Shown here: in pieces, positions 1-8,066 of the stretch
Numbering within the stretch: the stretch's first letter is position 1
Layout: each line of letters starts with the position of its first letter
Assembly (NCBI GenBank): GCA_026416955.1
Contig: JAOAEE010000042.1
Span: forward strand, 24,748 to 88,747
From: Ignavibacteria bacterium
GTDB lineage: Bacteria > Bacteroidota > Ignavibacteria > Kapaibacteriales > UBA2268
Direction of reading: 5' to 3'
DNA: 64,000 nt
Program-made: the position numbers and the translations under genes
The notes under the pieces: model-generated
Told to the model about the DNA's origin: nothing
The model's input: only the letters and a program-made list of their open reading frames with translations
Database searches by the model: none

Positions 1-1050
1 GGGGCAAATATTATTGGTGGTTGTTGCGGAACTACGCCAGAACACATAAAGAAAATGTCGATTGCCTTGCTCGCTGTCCAACCGAAAATTAGCTTCCAGA
101 AAATTGAAAAGATAGTCGTTAAAGAAGAACATAAAGTAAAACCGATAGAAAAGAAAGATAAATCTCGGCTTGCTCGAAGGTTATCGAGTGGGAATTTTGT
201 AAAATTTGTTGAACTACTTTCTCCACGCGGTGTAGACGCAAGCAAAGAGATTAGCAAAGCAAGAGAACTTTACTTCAATGGAATAGATGTAATAAATATT
301 CCCGATGGTCCGCGTGCAAGCGCAAGGATGAGTGCTTTGGCACTGGCTGTTAAAATTCAACGGGAAGTTGGCATCGAAACTGTGCTACATTTTGTTTGCC
401 GCGATAGGAATGTGATAGGTATTCAATCGGACCTATTGGGTGCATATGCTCTTGGAATTCGAAATATACTTGCTATTACTGGGGACCCACCGAAACTTGG
501 AACATATCCAGACGCAACTGGTGTTTTTGATGTCGATTCTATTGGTTTGGTCAATATTCTTCACAGATTAAATAATGGATTGGATATTGCTGGTTACCCG
601 ATTGGGGAACCAACAGGCTTTTTTATTGGAGTTGGAGTGAACCCTTTGGCAGTGAATTTGGACGAGGAACTAAGGCGATTATATTGGAAAGTAGACGCTG
701 GTGCAGAATTCATTGTAACACAACCAATTTTTGATATTGTTGGGTTTAAGAGTTTTCTAAAACATATTGAACATTATAATCTACCCATAATTGTGGGTAT
801 TTGGCCACTTACTTCGTTGCGAAATGCAGAATTTATGAAAAACGAAGTACCCGGAGTTGTTGTTCCAGACGAAATAATAGAAAGGATGCGCAGAGTTTCC
901 GATTCCAAAGAAGAAAGTCTGAAAGAGGGAATAAAGATTGCTCGGGAAATAATAGAAGAAATCGGAAACCTTGTTCAAGGTGTGCAAATTTCCGCACCTT
1001 TTGGGAAAATCGAACTTGTTATGGAAACACTGCAAGGTTTCGATTTTTAG
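1..1050 (+). CDS. Bifunctional homocysteine S-methyltransferase / methylenetetrahydrofolate reductase, 3' part
   Basis: The reading frame is open from base 1, 18 codons before the first ATG at 55. Those codons read GANIIGGCCGTTPEHIKK, the conserved C-terminal zinc-cysteine motif (GGCCG) of homocysteine/betaine S-methyltransferases. The gene therefore starts outside the window and the ATG at 55 is internal. The rest is a complete MTHFR (MetF-type) domain with the flavin/folate motifs NIPDGPRASARM, HFVCRDRN and ITGDPP. The arrangement matches the bifunctional YitJ family, which reduces methylene-THF to methyl-THF and methylates homocysteine to methionine in the cytoplasm. A separate split metH module followed by metF cannot be excluded, because the upstream domain is not visible. 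tRNA-Thr follows directly. Confidence 0.9.
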   Translation, partial: GANIIGGCCGTTPEHIKKMSIALLAVQPKISFQKIEKIVVKEEHKVKPIEKKDKSRLARRLSSGNFVKFVELLSPRGVDASKEISKARELYFNGIDVINIPDGPRASARMSALALAVKIQREVGIETVLHFVCRDRNVIGIQSDLLGAYALGIRNILAITGDPPKLGTYPDATGVFDVDSIGLVNILHRLNNGLDIAGYPIGEPTGFFIGVGVNPLAVNLDEELRRLYWKVDAGAEFIVTQPIFDIVGFKSFLKHIEHYNLPIIVGIWPLTSLRNAEFMKNEVPGVVVPDEIIERMRRVSDSKEESLKEGIKIAREIIEEIGNLVQGVQISAPFGKIELVMETLQGFDF

Positions 1051-1066
1051 TTGTTTGCCGAAAGTA

Positions 1067-1097
1067 TTTGTAAAGAAAAAATTTTTTCTTAATTTTG
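1067..1097 (+). promoter_or_regulatory. Bacteroidota-type promoter of tRNA-Thr
   Basis: TTTG at 1067-1070 is followed by a 19-base spacer and TAATTTTG at 1090-1097. This is the TTTG-N19-TAnnTTTG layout known for the Bacteroidetes primary sigma factor. It ends 11 bases before the mature tRNA 5' end, as expected for a tRNA promoter. Confidence 0.6.
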
Positions 1098-1108
1098 TAT
1101 TTCTAATT

Positions 1109-1181
1109 GCCACCTTAGCTCAGCTGGTAGAGCAGCTGATTTGTAATCAGCCGGTCGCTGGTTCGAATCCGGCAGGTGGCT
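1109..1181 (+). tRNA. tRNA-Thr (anticodon TGT)
   Basis: Full cloverleaf. The acceptor stem pairs GCCACCT (1109-1115) with AGGTGGC (1174-1180), with discriminator T at 1181. The D-arm carries AGCTCAGCTGGTAGAGC. The anticodon stem GCTGA/TCAGC encloses loop TTTGTAA with anticodon TGT at 1142-1144, which reads ACA threonine codons. The T-arm contains GGTTCGAATCC. CCA is not encoded. Confidence 0.97.
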
Positions 1182-1189
1182 CGAAGGTA

Positions 1190-1218
1190 AACCTCACCAT
1201 CGGTGGGGTTTTTTATTT
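1190..1218 (+). terminator. Rho-independent terminator after tRNA-Thr
   Basis: AACCTCACC (1190-1198) pairs with GGTGGGGTT (1202-1210), nine pairs including one G-T, around a 3-base loop. A T-rich run starts at 1209. Confidence 0.75.
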
Positions 1219-1483
1219 TTATTACTTATCAAATAATGGTAAGGTATTCTAATCAATGCAACCATAAACACTTTAAATCCTAACTTGTAACAAAATATTA
1301 TTTTTTTGTTTTTCTATTAATATGAAAGAGTTAATAAATTATCTGAAACAAAAAATCCTCTACATTTTTTGTATAACCGAAAAATAATTTTTTTTTATCT
1401 TAAAATGTCCGTTTTTTTTTGTTCCCTATATAAATATTAGTAAAGGATTAGAATAAAAGTATAGTAAATTGGGGGTATAGGAA
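1219..1483. other. AT-rich intergenic region without a supported gene
   Basis: This stretch holds long A and T runs and one 21-codon ATG frame from 1321, with no recognisable ribosome binding site or similarity. It presumably carries the promoter for the small secreted-protein locus at 1484. No TAnnTTTG box with a correctly spaced TTTG was found. Confidence 0.5.
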
Positions 1484-1917
1484 ATGAAAAAAAAATTTTC
1501 TTTTTTATTAGCACCAATAATACTTATTTGTATTAATCTTTTAATAACAGGTGCTTATTGCCACGATAAGATACTTTTTTGTTTTCAGTTTAATTGAATT
1601 TTAATAATAATTGTGAAGATTGTCCAGGAAATAATGTCAAAATAGATAAATTTTATATGAAGTTTGGGGATAATGTTCGAATTAGCTCGGAATTTGGGTC
1701 CGAGCCTTGGAAAATTTGTTTACCTGGAGACGAAAATGGAGGGCAAGAGTACTTCGCTACATTGACAAGAGTATGTGTCGACCCAGTTATTAATAAGATT
1801 AAGGTTATCACTTGTTATTCCGAGGCAAATGCAAAAACACCAAAAGCTTGTGATTTTCAATGGAAAGATGTAACCGTAAATTTGTATTGTGATTGTGAAG
1901 TAATGAATCTTTATTAA
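1484..1917 (+). pseudogene. Small cysteine-rich secreted protein, apparently frameshifted
   Basis: An ATG at 1484 starts a good Sec signal peptide (MKKKFSFLLAPIILICINLL, then ITGAYC), but this frame stops at 1595-1597 after 37 codons. A second frame, shifted by -1, is open from 1594 to 1917 and encodes about 107 residues with at least seven cysteines, including NNNCEDCPGNN near its start and YCDCEV near its end. It has no ATG and no ribosome binding site of its own; only a TTG at 1594 is possible, right after an in-frame TAA. One extra T near 1594-1595 would join the halves into a secreted protein of about 145 aa. The family is not recognised. A decayed gene, a sequencing error or a programmed shift are all possible; decay or error is likelier because no slippery heptamer is seen. 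Confidence 0.5.
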
Positions 1918-1973
1918 ACAATGGTAAATTGTTATGAATTTTCTAATTAGTTTTATTTAATAAAGGAGGGTAT

Positions 1974-2777
1974 ATGAAAACCAACAAATTATCTGTTTTG
2001 TATTTAGTTTTAATTTTCGTTTTCTTGTTTCTTTCTTGTGAGGAACTTATTGATGTAGGCTTTAACAAAGAAAAAGAGAGAATTAACTTATTAAGCAGAA
2101 ATTTTGATGATTTGGATGGCTTATTTGCTGGGTTCTACGCTGAAACAAGCTATGGGAAAATTAGTTTTGCAGAAATTGAGGATACCCTTTTGTCGAACAA
2201 GGTAATCGAATATGGACCTCGGAGTAGTTCCGCTGCTTATATAGGTAATAACTTACAAATTAATTATTGCAAAATCAATGGACAGGTATACGAAGAAATA
2301 ACTACGGAAGGAAGGACCCATTATAACCATTCTAACCCAACAGTGTATTTTGATGGTACCCCAAATGTTTTTGAATGGTCAATTAATAATATCGTTTATT
2401 ATGATACAATGATTTATAATGCACCATTAGTAGCTATCACTTATCCACACTTTATGGAGGAATATTCGAAAAATCAAGATTTAATAGTTCAATGGCTTCC
2501 TTCGGAAACAGAAGATGATTTTATTATGATTTCTATACAGGGAAATCCAACTATTACAAACGATATGACCGACACATCTTTCAAAATATCCTACTATCGT
2601 TACATAACTGAAGATAATGGGAGATTTGTGTTTCCCAAAAATATTCTTCAATCATTCTATGAAAATAAGGCTACCATATATTTAACAAGAGGTACTTATA
2701 AGATAAGTTATCATAATGGTAACAAATACGCCTTTACCATTTATTCATCACATAGAATTGATATTCGATTAAGATAA
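1974..2777 (+). CDS. Putative lipoprotein of unknown function
   Basis: 267 aa. The N-terminus has a lysine followed by a hydrophobic segment and a lipobox, FLFLSC, with the lipidated cysteine at residue 22, so the protein should be anchored in a cell-envelope membrane. The start is supported by AAAGGAGGG at 1962-1970, three bases before the ATG. The remainder is rich in aromatic and beta-forming residues, with no motif that I recognise. It is followed after 75 bases by a prolipoprotein-diacylglyceryl-transferase-like gene, a suggestive but unproven link. Confidence 0.75.
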   Translation: MKTNKLSVLYLVLIFVFLFLSCEELIDVGFNKEKERINLLSRNFDDLDGLFAGFYAETSYGKISFAEIEDTLLSNKVIEYGPRSSSAAYIGNNLQINYCKINGQVYEEITTEGRTHYNHSNPTVYFDGTPNVFEWSINNIVYYDTMIYNAPLVAITYPHFMEEYSKNQDLIVQWLPSETEDDFIMISIQGNPTITNDMTDTSFKISYYRYITEDNGRFVFPKNILQSFYENKATIYLTRGTYKISYHNGNKYAFTIYSSHRIDIRLR

Positions 2778-2852
2778 GTTTTAAATTAAATCGAAGCGAA
2801 GCTTGTAGTTTTCATTGAAGATTAATTAAACTTTTAAAGTAAATTTCTTAGA

Positions 2853-3575
2853 ATGGTTTACAAATTATTGCTGTCTTGCGGAATAGCAATAGGATATTTT
2901 GTATCATTTTTCATTGCAACAAAAGAAAAAATAAATTTAACCAAAATTTCTCTGTGGTTATTCGCTTTTACAATTTTAAGTGCCTTTTGTGCAAAAGTAG
3001 GAGGAATTATTTTTTTTAATGATAGTTGGGAGAACTTGTTTTCGAGAAAGGGCGAAACAACTATTTTTGGACCAATTTTTCTTCTTTTATTTTTATATGT
3101 TTTATATGCTTATAAAAGATTTAAAATTATTTCAAATTTAATACCAATTACCATCATATATTTTTCAATTTTACAAGCTTTTGGTAAACTTGGTTGCCAC
3201 TTTGCTGGATGGTGCTACGGTGTACCTGTAAAAAATTTTTGGTTTTGTGTTTCCCCGTCCCCTTTTTCTCAATATTATAACTTACCTATAAAATTATTTC
3301 CGCTACAATTATTAGAATTTGTTTTATTGTTGCTTTTTAGTGCTTTTTTAGTTTACTTTTACATAAAATTTGATAAAAGAAGGAATGAAATTCCCAATTA
3401 CTTTTTTTTATATTATTCTACTCATAGGTTCTTATCAGAATATTTGCGAGGCGATTATCCACCTATCTTTTTTTCTTTGAAAATAGGTCAAATATTGGCA
3501 ATATTTATATTTATTTTTACAATTTTATTATCAATTATTGAAAATTATCTAAGTTATCGAAAAATTAGAATTTAG
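2853..3575 (+). CDS. Lgt-like (prolipoprotein diacylglyceryl transferase family) membrane protein
   Basis: 240 aa with about seven hydrophobic segments. Family signs are a glycine-rich GKLGCHFAGWCYG block (residues 111-123), a P-LQLLEF segment near 150 and YYSTHRFLSEYLRGD near 187-201, which correspond in order to the Lgt signature, the QL-E motif and the R-x3-E motif. Known Lgt enzymes move diacylglycerol from phosphatidylglycerol to the lipobox cysteine. Here the usual GRxGN is GKLGC, so the essential arginine is lysine and the asparagine is cysteine, while R192 and E196 are kept. It may be a divergent paralogue with another substrate. The downstream sigma-like gene begins 19 bases later and may be co-transcribed. 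Confidence 0.6.
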   Translation: MVYKLLLSCGIAIGYFVSFFIATKEKINLTKISLWLFAFTILSAFCAKVGGIIFFNDSWENLFSRKGETTIFGPIFLLLFLYVLYAYKRFKIISNLIPITIIYFSILQAFGKLGCHFAGWCYGVPVKNFWFCVSPSPFSQYYNLPIKLFPLQLLEFVLLLLFSAFLVYFYIKFDKRRNEIPNYFFLYYSTHRFLSEYLRGDYPPIFFSLKIGQILAIFIFIFTILLSIIENYLSYRKIRI

Positions 3576-3594
3576 ATAATCCGTTTTTTTCTTT

Positions 3595-4080
3595 GTGGAT
3601 TATATAGAATACAAAAAATTTTTTAAACTTCTTTGCTCTTCTCTTAGAAAAAAATATTCTTTTTTAGAAAAAGAAGAAATAGAGGACATAGTTTCGGAAA
3701 CAATGTGTGATTTTTTAGCGAAATTTGGTTGTTGTTCGTTTTGTGTAAGTTATCCCAAAACATTTGCCTGGATAATTAAAAAGTCCAACGAAAAAATAAG
3801 ATACGAACTAAGTAAACGAAATAAATATCTTCAAGATTCCTTGCTATTAGCAAGTATTCAATACTTACAAAATATTGAAATCAAATTAGATTATTATGAG
3901 TTGTTATCGAAAATTTTAAAAGGGTTGTCGGAAGATAAACAAGAATTACTTCTTTATCTTTTGAATGGTTACAAGGTAAAAGAAATAGCAGAGAACTATA
4001 ACATCACTATTTCTGCGGCAGAAAAGAGGGTCCAAAGATTAAAAAAGTATTTAAGGGAAAACTATAATTTAGAGATTTAG
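3595..4080 (+). CDS. ECF-type RNA polymerase sigma factor-like protein
   Basis: 161 aa starting at a GTG; no ATG fits. The N-terminal half (about 15-60) resembles sigma region 2, including EEIEDIVSETMCDFLAKFG. The C-terminal part (about 115-158) is a sigma region 4 helix-turn-helix: LLNGYKVKEIAENYNITISAAEKRVQRLK. Two cysteines adjoin in FGCCSFC, which is unusual. No anti-sigma gene is adjacent; the neighbours are an Lgt-like membrane protein upstream and biotin carboxylase downstream. It probably directs a small regulon, but the target is unknown. Confidence 0.65.
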   Translation: MDYIEYKKFFKLLCSSLRKKYSFLEKEEIEDIVSETMCDFLAKFGCCSFCVSYPKTFAWIIKKSNEKIRYELSKRNKYLQDSLLLASIQYLQNIEIKLDYYELLSKILKGLSEDKQELLLYLLNGYKVKEIAENYNITISAAEKRVQRLKKYLRENYNLEI

Positions 4081-4086
4081 ATTTAT

Positions 4087-4094
4087 TAATTTTG
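4087..4094 (+). promoter_or_regulatory. Candidate -7 box upstream of accC
   Basis: TAATTTTG matches the Bacteroidota TAnnTTTG -7 element and lies 21 bases before the accC ATG. No TTTG stands at the ideal 19-base spacing, so this is only a half-supported promoter. Confidence 0.35.
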
Positions 4095-4115
4095 TAATTT
4101 TACACTAGATTAATT

Positions 4116-5624
4116 ATGTTCAAAAGAATATTAGTTGCGAATCGTGGCGAAATTGCTGTCCGAGTGATGAGGGCAGCGCGCGAATTAGGAATAGAAACTG
4201 TTGCAATCTACCACAAAGTCGACCGCGAAGCTCTTTTTGTTCGATGTGCAGATTATGCCTTCGAGATATATTCCGAGCAGCCGAAGGCTGCCTATCTCGA
4301 CATACAACAAATTGTAGATGTTGCTAAAAAAAGCGGTGCACAAGCAATACATCCCGGCTATGGGTTTTTGTCCGAGCGTGCACCATTCAGCCAAGCTTGC
4401 TTGGATGCTGGAATAAAATTTATCGGGCCTCGACCTTATTCTATCGATGCAATGGGTTCCAAAACTCGTGCACGCGAACTTATGTCAAAGGCTGGTGTCC
4501 CAATTGTTCCGGGGACAAAAGAACCAATAAGAGATGTCGAAGAAGGAATAGAGATTGCAAAGAAAATAGGCTTTCCAGTACTTTTGAAGGCTGCTGCTGG
4601 TGGTGGTGGAAAAGGTATGCGTAAAGTTTTCAAAGAGGAGGATTTCAAAGATAGTTTCGAGTCGGCACAACGCGAGGCTTTGAAATCCTTTGGCGATGGT
4701 TCAATTTACATTGAGAAGTATCTTGAAAATCCCAAGCATATAGAAATTCAAGTTATAGGCGACGAATTTGGTAATTATGTTCATCTTGGCGAGCGGGATT
4801 GCTCAATTCAGCGTCGGCACCAGAAAGTAATTGAAGAGGCAACATCGACTGTACTCGACGAGGAACTTCGACACAAAATGGGCTCTGTTGCAATCGAAGC
4901 AGCGCGTGCCGTTGAGTATGTCAATGCTGGAACTGTTGAATTTCTTTTCGATAGGAACAAAAATTTCTACTTCCTTGAAATGAACACCCGACTTCAAGTT
5001 GAACACCCAGTTACGGAATTTGTAACGGGAATTGATATTGTAAAAGAGCAAATACGAATTGCTGCCGGCTATCCTCTTTCTTTTCAACAAAAAGATGTAG
5101 TTTGGCGAGGGCATTCCATAGAGTGTAGGATTAACGCCGAAGACCCGTTCAACAATTTTATGCCCGATACGGGCAGAATTTCATATTTACGAGAACCCGG
5201 AGGGAAAGGTGTTCGCTTGGATAGCGGGGTCGAAACTGGTTCCGAGGTTACAATTCATTTCGACCCAATTATTGCCAAGTTGATTTCTTATGGAAAGGAT
5301 AGGAGCGAAGCAATTTCGGTTATGATTCGTGCATTAAAAGATTTTAAAATTTATGGAATCAAAACTGGAATTCCCTTTTTAATCCAAATTCTTCAAGAAC
5401 CGAAGTTTATCGAAGGAACCTACGATACTGCTTTTCTGGAAAATGAGTTTGATTTTGGTAAATTAGAAAGAGCAAAAGAAGAATATTATAAAACTGTTTC
5501 CGCTATTGCTGTCAGTTTGAATAATACGAAAGAGTTGAAAGCAAAGACCACATATGTAGCTAATAATACAAAGCCAGCAAGTCGCTGGAAACTACGATTA
5601 CAAAGTTTTAGAAGGTACCACTAA
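4116..5624 (+). CDS. accC: Biotin carboxylase subunit of acyl-CoA carboxylase
   Basis: 502 aa. It carries the biotin carboxylase fold in order: an N-terminal GEIAVRVMRAARELGI, HPGYGFLSE, the ATP-grasp glycine loop GGGGKGMR, EYVNAGTVEF, the catalytic block LEMNTRLQVEHPVTE and RINAEDP. The enzyme uses ATP and bicarbonate to carboxylate biotin on a carrier protein. Classic AccC is about 450 aa; the extra roughly 45 C-terminal residues are low-complexity and basic. No biotin carrier or carboxyltransferase gene is adjacent, so whether it serves acetyl-, propionyl- or another acyl-CoA carboxylase cannot be told. queC follows 11 bases later. Confidence 0.9.
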   Translation: MFKRILVANRGEIAVRVMRAARELGIETVAIYHKVDREALFVRCADYAFEIYSEQPKAAYLDIQQIVDVAKKSGAQAIHPGYGFLSERAPFSQACLDAGIKFIGPRPYSIDAMGSKTRARELMSKAGVPIVPGTKEPIRDVEEGIEIAKKIGFPVLLKAAAGGGGKGMRKVFKEEDFKDSFESAQREALKSFGDGSIYIEKYLENPKHIEIQVIGDEFGNYVHLGERDCSIQRRHQKVIEEATSTVLDEELRHKMGSVAIEAARAVEYVNAGTVEFLFDRNKNFYFLEMNTRLQVEHPVTEFVTGIDIVKEQIRIAAGYPLSFQQKDVVWRGHSIECRINAEDPFNNFMPDTGRISYLREPGGKGVRLDSGVETGSEVTIHFDPIIAKLISYGKDRSEAISVMIRALKDFKIYGIKTGIPFLIQILQEPKFIEGTYDTAFLENEFDFGKLERAKEEYYKTVSAIAVSLNNTKELKAKTTYVANNTKPASRWKLRLQSFRRYH

Positions 5625-5635
5625 TTGGGTGGCGT

Positions 5636-6325
5636 ATGAGGCGAGTAGTAGTACTTATGAGTGGTGGTTTAGATTCGGCAACCACTGCTGCAATTGCAAA
5701 ATCTCTTGGTTATGATGTTGCTGCCTTGCATATTACTTACGGACAAAGAACAGAAGAGCGAGAAAAGAAAGCATTTAACGATTTGTGCGACTATTTCCAG
5801 TTTAGCCAAAGGTTAATAGTTTCGATTGACCATTTAAAAAGTATAGGAGGTTCCTCCCTTCTCGACACTGCTATGGAAGTCGAAAAAGCAGAGTTAAATC
5901 GAAAAGGTATACCTTCGACCTATGTTCCATTTCGAAATGGGAATTTGCTTGCGATTGCTACAAGTTGGGCAGAAGTAATCGGAGCCGAAGCAATATTTGT
6001 TGGTGCGGTAGAAGCCGATAGTAGTGGTTATCCCGATTGCCGAAGTGATTTCTTCTATGCCTACGAAAAGGCTATCAACTTTGGAACAAAGCCAACAACT
6101 AAGATAACGATACATACCCCATTGATTAATTTAACTAAGCGATTTGTTGTTCGTTTGGGCTATAACTTTGGTGTTCCCTTCGAACTGACTTGGAGTTGCT
6201 ACCGCGAGTCGGAAATTGCTTGTGGCGAGTGCGATTCGTGTGCATTGCGACTTCGCGGCTTTCAACAAGCGGGATTAGTAGACCCGGTACCTTACATCAA
6301 AGTTCCAGATTATTTAAACATTTAG
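5636..6325 (+). CDS. queC: 7-cyano-7-deazaguanine synthase
   Basis: 229 aa, the normal length. The PP-loop ATP-pyrophosphatase signature SGGLDS sits at residues 9-14. The four zinc cysteines are C188, C196, C199 and C202 (SCYRESEIACGECDSC). The enzyme converts 7-carboxy-7-deazaguanine to preQ0 with ATP and ammonia in queuosine tRNA modification. No other queuosine gene is in the window. The start follows a G-rich GGGTGGCG. It is probably co-transcribed with accC, given the 11-base gap. Confidence 0.95.
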   Translation: MRRVVVLMSGGLDSATTAAIAKSLGYDVAALHITYGQRTEEREKKAFNDLCDYFQFSQRLIVSIDHLKSIGGSSLLDTAMEVEKAELNRKGIPSTYVPFRNGNLLAIATSWAEVIGAEAIFVGAVEADSSGYPDCRSDFFYAYEKAINFGTKPTTKITIHTPLINLTKRFVVRLGYNFGVPFELTWSCYRESEIACGECDSCALRLRGFQQAGLVDPVPYIKVPDYLNI

Positions 6326-6455
6326 ACAAAGATTAAAGCACTCCTTTAATAAAGTTTTAATTAAACTGGGTAAGCATTTAGTTCAAAGGTGAATTCCTAT
6401 AAAATTATTGTATATTATATTTTTTTGTAAATTGTTTTTTTTAACTTGATGTTCT

Positions 6456-6956
6456 ATGAAAGTAAAAATTTTCATTTTGTTGTTTTTTGGGGTGTTTGTC
6501 TTTCTTTCTTGTCAACAAGAGCAGACAACAACGCCTGTTTCACTTTCGAACATTAGTGCAATGATTAGTGGAGCGATAAATTTAGAGTATTCTGGTGCAG
6601 GGATAGTTACAACATCGACGCTTGCTAATTCCCTTGTTTTAAACTTGGGTACATCGAAAAAGATTAACAATCAACTTTGTATGCTTGGGATTTTTATTTT
6701 CTTCCGCGACCAAAAGGAGAAAACAGGAGTTTTTCGTTTTGCAGAGAGAGACGACATAATTGCAGGGGATTTTGCTATTGGAACTTTTGACATTGGCGAA
6801 GGGAATAATAGGAAACAATTTGTTTCGGATTCTGGTATAGTCGAGATAACAGAATTGCAAGGGAAAACCGTTCGCGGCATCTTTAGTTTTCGTGCAAAGG
6901 AAAAAACTACTGGGGAAATAATAGAAGTTAAGAACGGAATAATTTCATTCCAATAA
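6456..6956 (+). CDS. Putative lipoprotein of unknown function
   Basis: 166 aa. A short basic N-terminus and hydrophobic stretch end in the lipobox VFLSC, with the cysteine at residue 19, followed by a Gln/Thr-rich linker (QQEQTTTPVSLS). The mature part looks like a small beta-sandwich; no family is recognised. The next gene, an SRPBCC-type membrane protein, begins 17 bases downstream, so the two are probably one transcript. Confidence 0.7.
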   Translation: MKVKIFILLFFGVFVFLSCQQEQTTTPVSLSNISAMISGAINLEYSGAGIVTTSTLANSLVLNLGTSKKINNQLCMLGIFIFFRDQKEKTGVFRFAERDDIIAGDFAIGTFDIGEGNNRKQFVSDSGIVEITELQGKTVRGIFSFRAKEKTTGEIIEVKNGIISFQ

Positions 6957-6973
6957 CTCATAGAGAGGGTTAT

Positions 6974-7972
6974 ATGAAAGTTTTTAAAGGTTTACTAATA
7001 GCCATTGTTTCAATATTTATTTTAATTCTAATTATTACTGTTTTCTTACCTTCGAAATATTACGTTGAGCGAAAAATCGAGATACAGGCTCCTGCTTCGA
7101 TTGTTTACTATTTACTGGATGATTTTAGGAATTGGAAGTATTGGGATACTTGGTGGAAACTCGATACGCAACAGGTTCGAACTTATGCTGGACCACTTTT
7201 TGGAGTTAATTCAAAATTCTCTTGGAAGAGCAAAAATAAAGATGTTGGAGAAGGAGAAATACAAATTGTCGAAGAAAAACCATTCGAATTAATAAAACTT
7301 GCACTGAAATTTGGCAAAGAGATGGAATCGAGCAACCAATTTAGAATTATGCAACTTGGCGATAAAATTTTGCTTACTTGGAGTATGGAGGGAGAATTGA
7401 AGTTTCTTGGTAAGTGGTTCCGTTTCTTTATGGATGATGCTATTGGTAAAGATTTCGAAATTGGTTTAAAAAACATTAAATCGCTTGCCGAAGAAATTGA
7501 AAAGAATAATTTGCTATTCTTTCAAGATACTTTGCCCGAGATAAAAATAATCTATATCTCGGATTCTTCATCAATCCATCCTAAAGAAATAGCCACAAAA
7601 TTTAGTGATGCTTTCGAGGAACTCGAGAGTTTTTCCAAAGCAAATAATTTACATTTGGTTGCTGGTCCAATTGCGATTAATCGTGCTTACTCCGAAAAGG
7701 GCTACAAATTCGACGCTTGCTTGCCTATCGAAAATGTCGAGAATTTGCAAACCCAAGGAAGAATAAAAATCGGAACAATACCCAAGATGTTTGTATTGCG
7801 TGCTGTTTATCTCGGTTCTTACGATAGATTTCAAGAGATATACCAGAGAATTTTTAAGTATATGGAAGACCACAAACTTGCCCCAAAATGGAATTTGTTC
7901 GAAATGTATTACACCGACCCGATGAGAGTCGTCCAAGACGACAATGTTACCGTTATTTATTGTCCAATATAA
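6974..7972 (+). CDS. Membrane-anchored SRPBCC (polyketide-cyclase-like) + GyrI-like protein
   Basis: 332 aa. A single transmembrane helix (about 6-26) is followed by an SRPBCC/START-like domain (about 31-175), visible in VERKIEIQAPASIVYYLLDD, the FRNWKYWDTWW patch and the terminal amphipathic helix GLKNIKSLAEEIEK. A GyrI-like small-ligand-binding domain covers about 185-332 (DACLPIE, then VLRAVYLGSYDRFQEIYQRI and LFEMYYTDP). The same SRPBCC-GyrI pairing is common in Bacteroidota. The ligand is unknown. The start is backed by AGAGAGGGTT just upstream of the ATG. Confidence 0.75.
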   Translation: MKVFKGLLIAIVSIFILILIITVFLPSKYYVERKIEIQAPASIVYYLLDDFRNWKYWDTWWKLDTQQVRTYAGPLFGVNSKFSWKSKNKDVGEGEIQIVEEKPFELIKLALKFGKEMESSNQFRIMQLGDKILLTWSMEGELKFLGKWFRFFMDDAIGKDFEIGLKNIKSLAEEIEKNNLLFFQDTLPEIKIIYISDSSSIHPKEIATKFSDAFEELESFSKANNLHLVAGPIAINRAYSEKGYKFDACLPIENVENLQTQGRIKIGTIPKMFVLRAVYLGSYDRFQEIYQRIFKYMEDHKLAPKWNLFEMYYTDPMRVVQDDNVTVIYCPI

Positions 7973-7990
7973 GCTATAATAAAGTTAAAA

Positions 7991-8037
7991 AAAGTATTTA
8001 GGGTTCGCTCGGGAGCGAACCCTAATTTGTTCCTATT
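7991..8037. terminator. Bidirectional terminator between convergent genes
   Basis: A perfect inverted repeat TTAGGGTTCGCTC (7998-8010) / GAGCGAACCCTAA (8013-8025) lies between the stops of the SRPBCC gene (+) and a T9SS protein gene (-). A-rich sequence on the left and T-rich on the right would terminate both strands. Confidence 0.8.
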
Positions 8038-8066
8038 TTTTCATTGATGTTTTGGGAGAAACTATA

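Noticed and set aside
1321..1386. A 21-codon ATG frame in the gap after tRNA-Thr
   Set aside because: No ribosome binding site, no recognisable motif, and the region is simply AT-rich.
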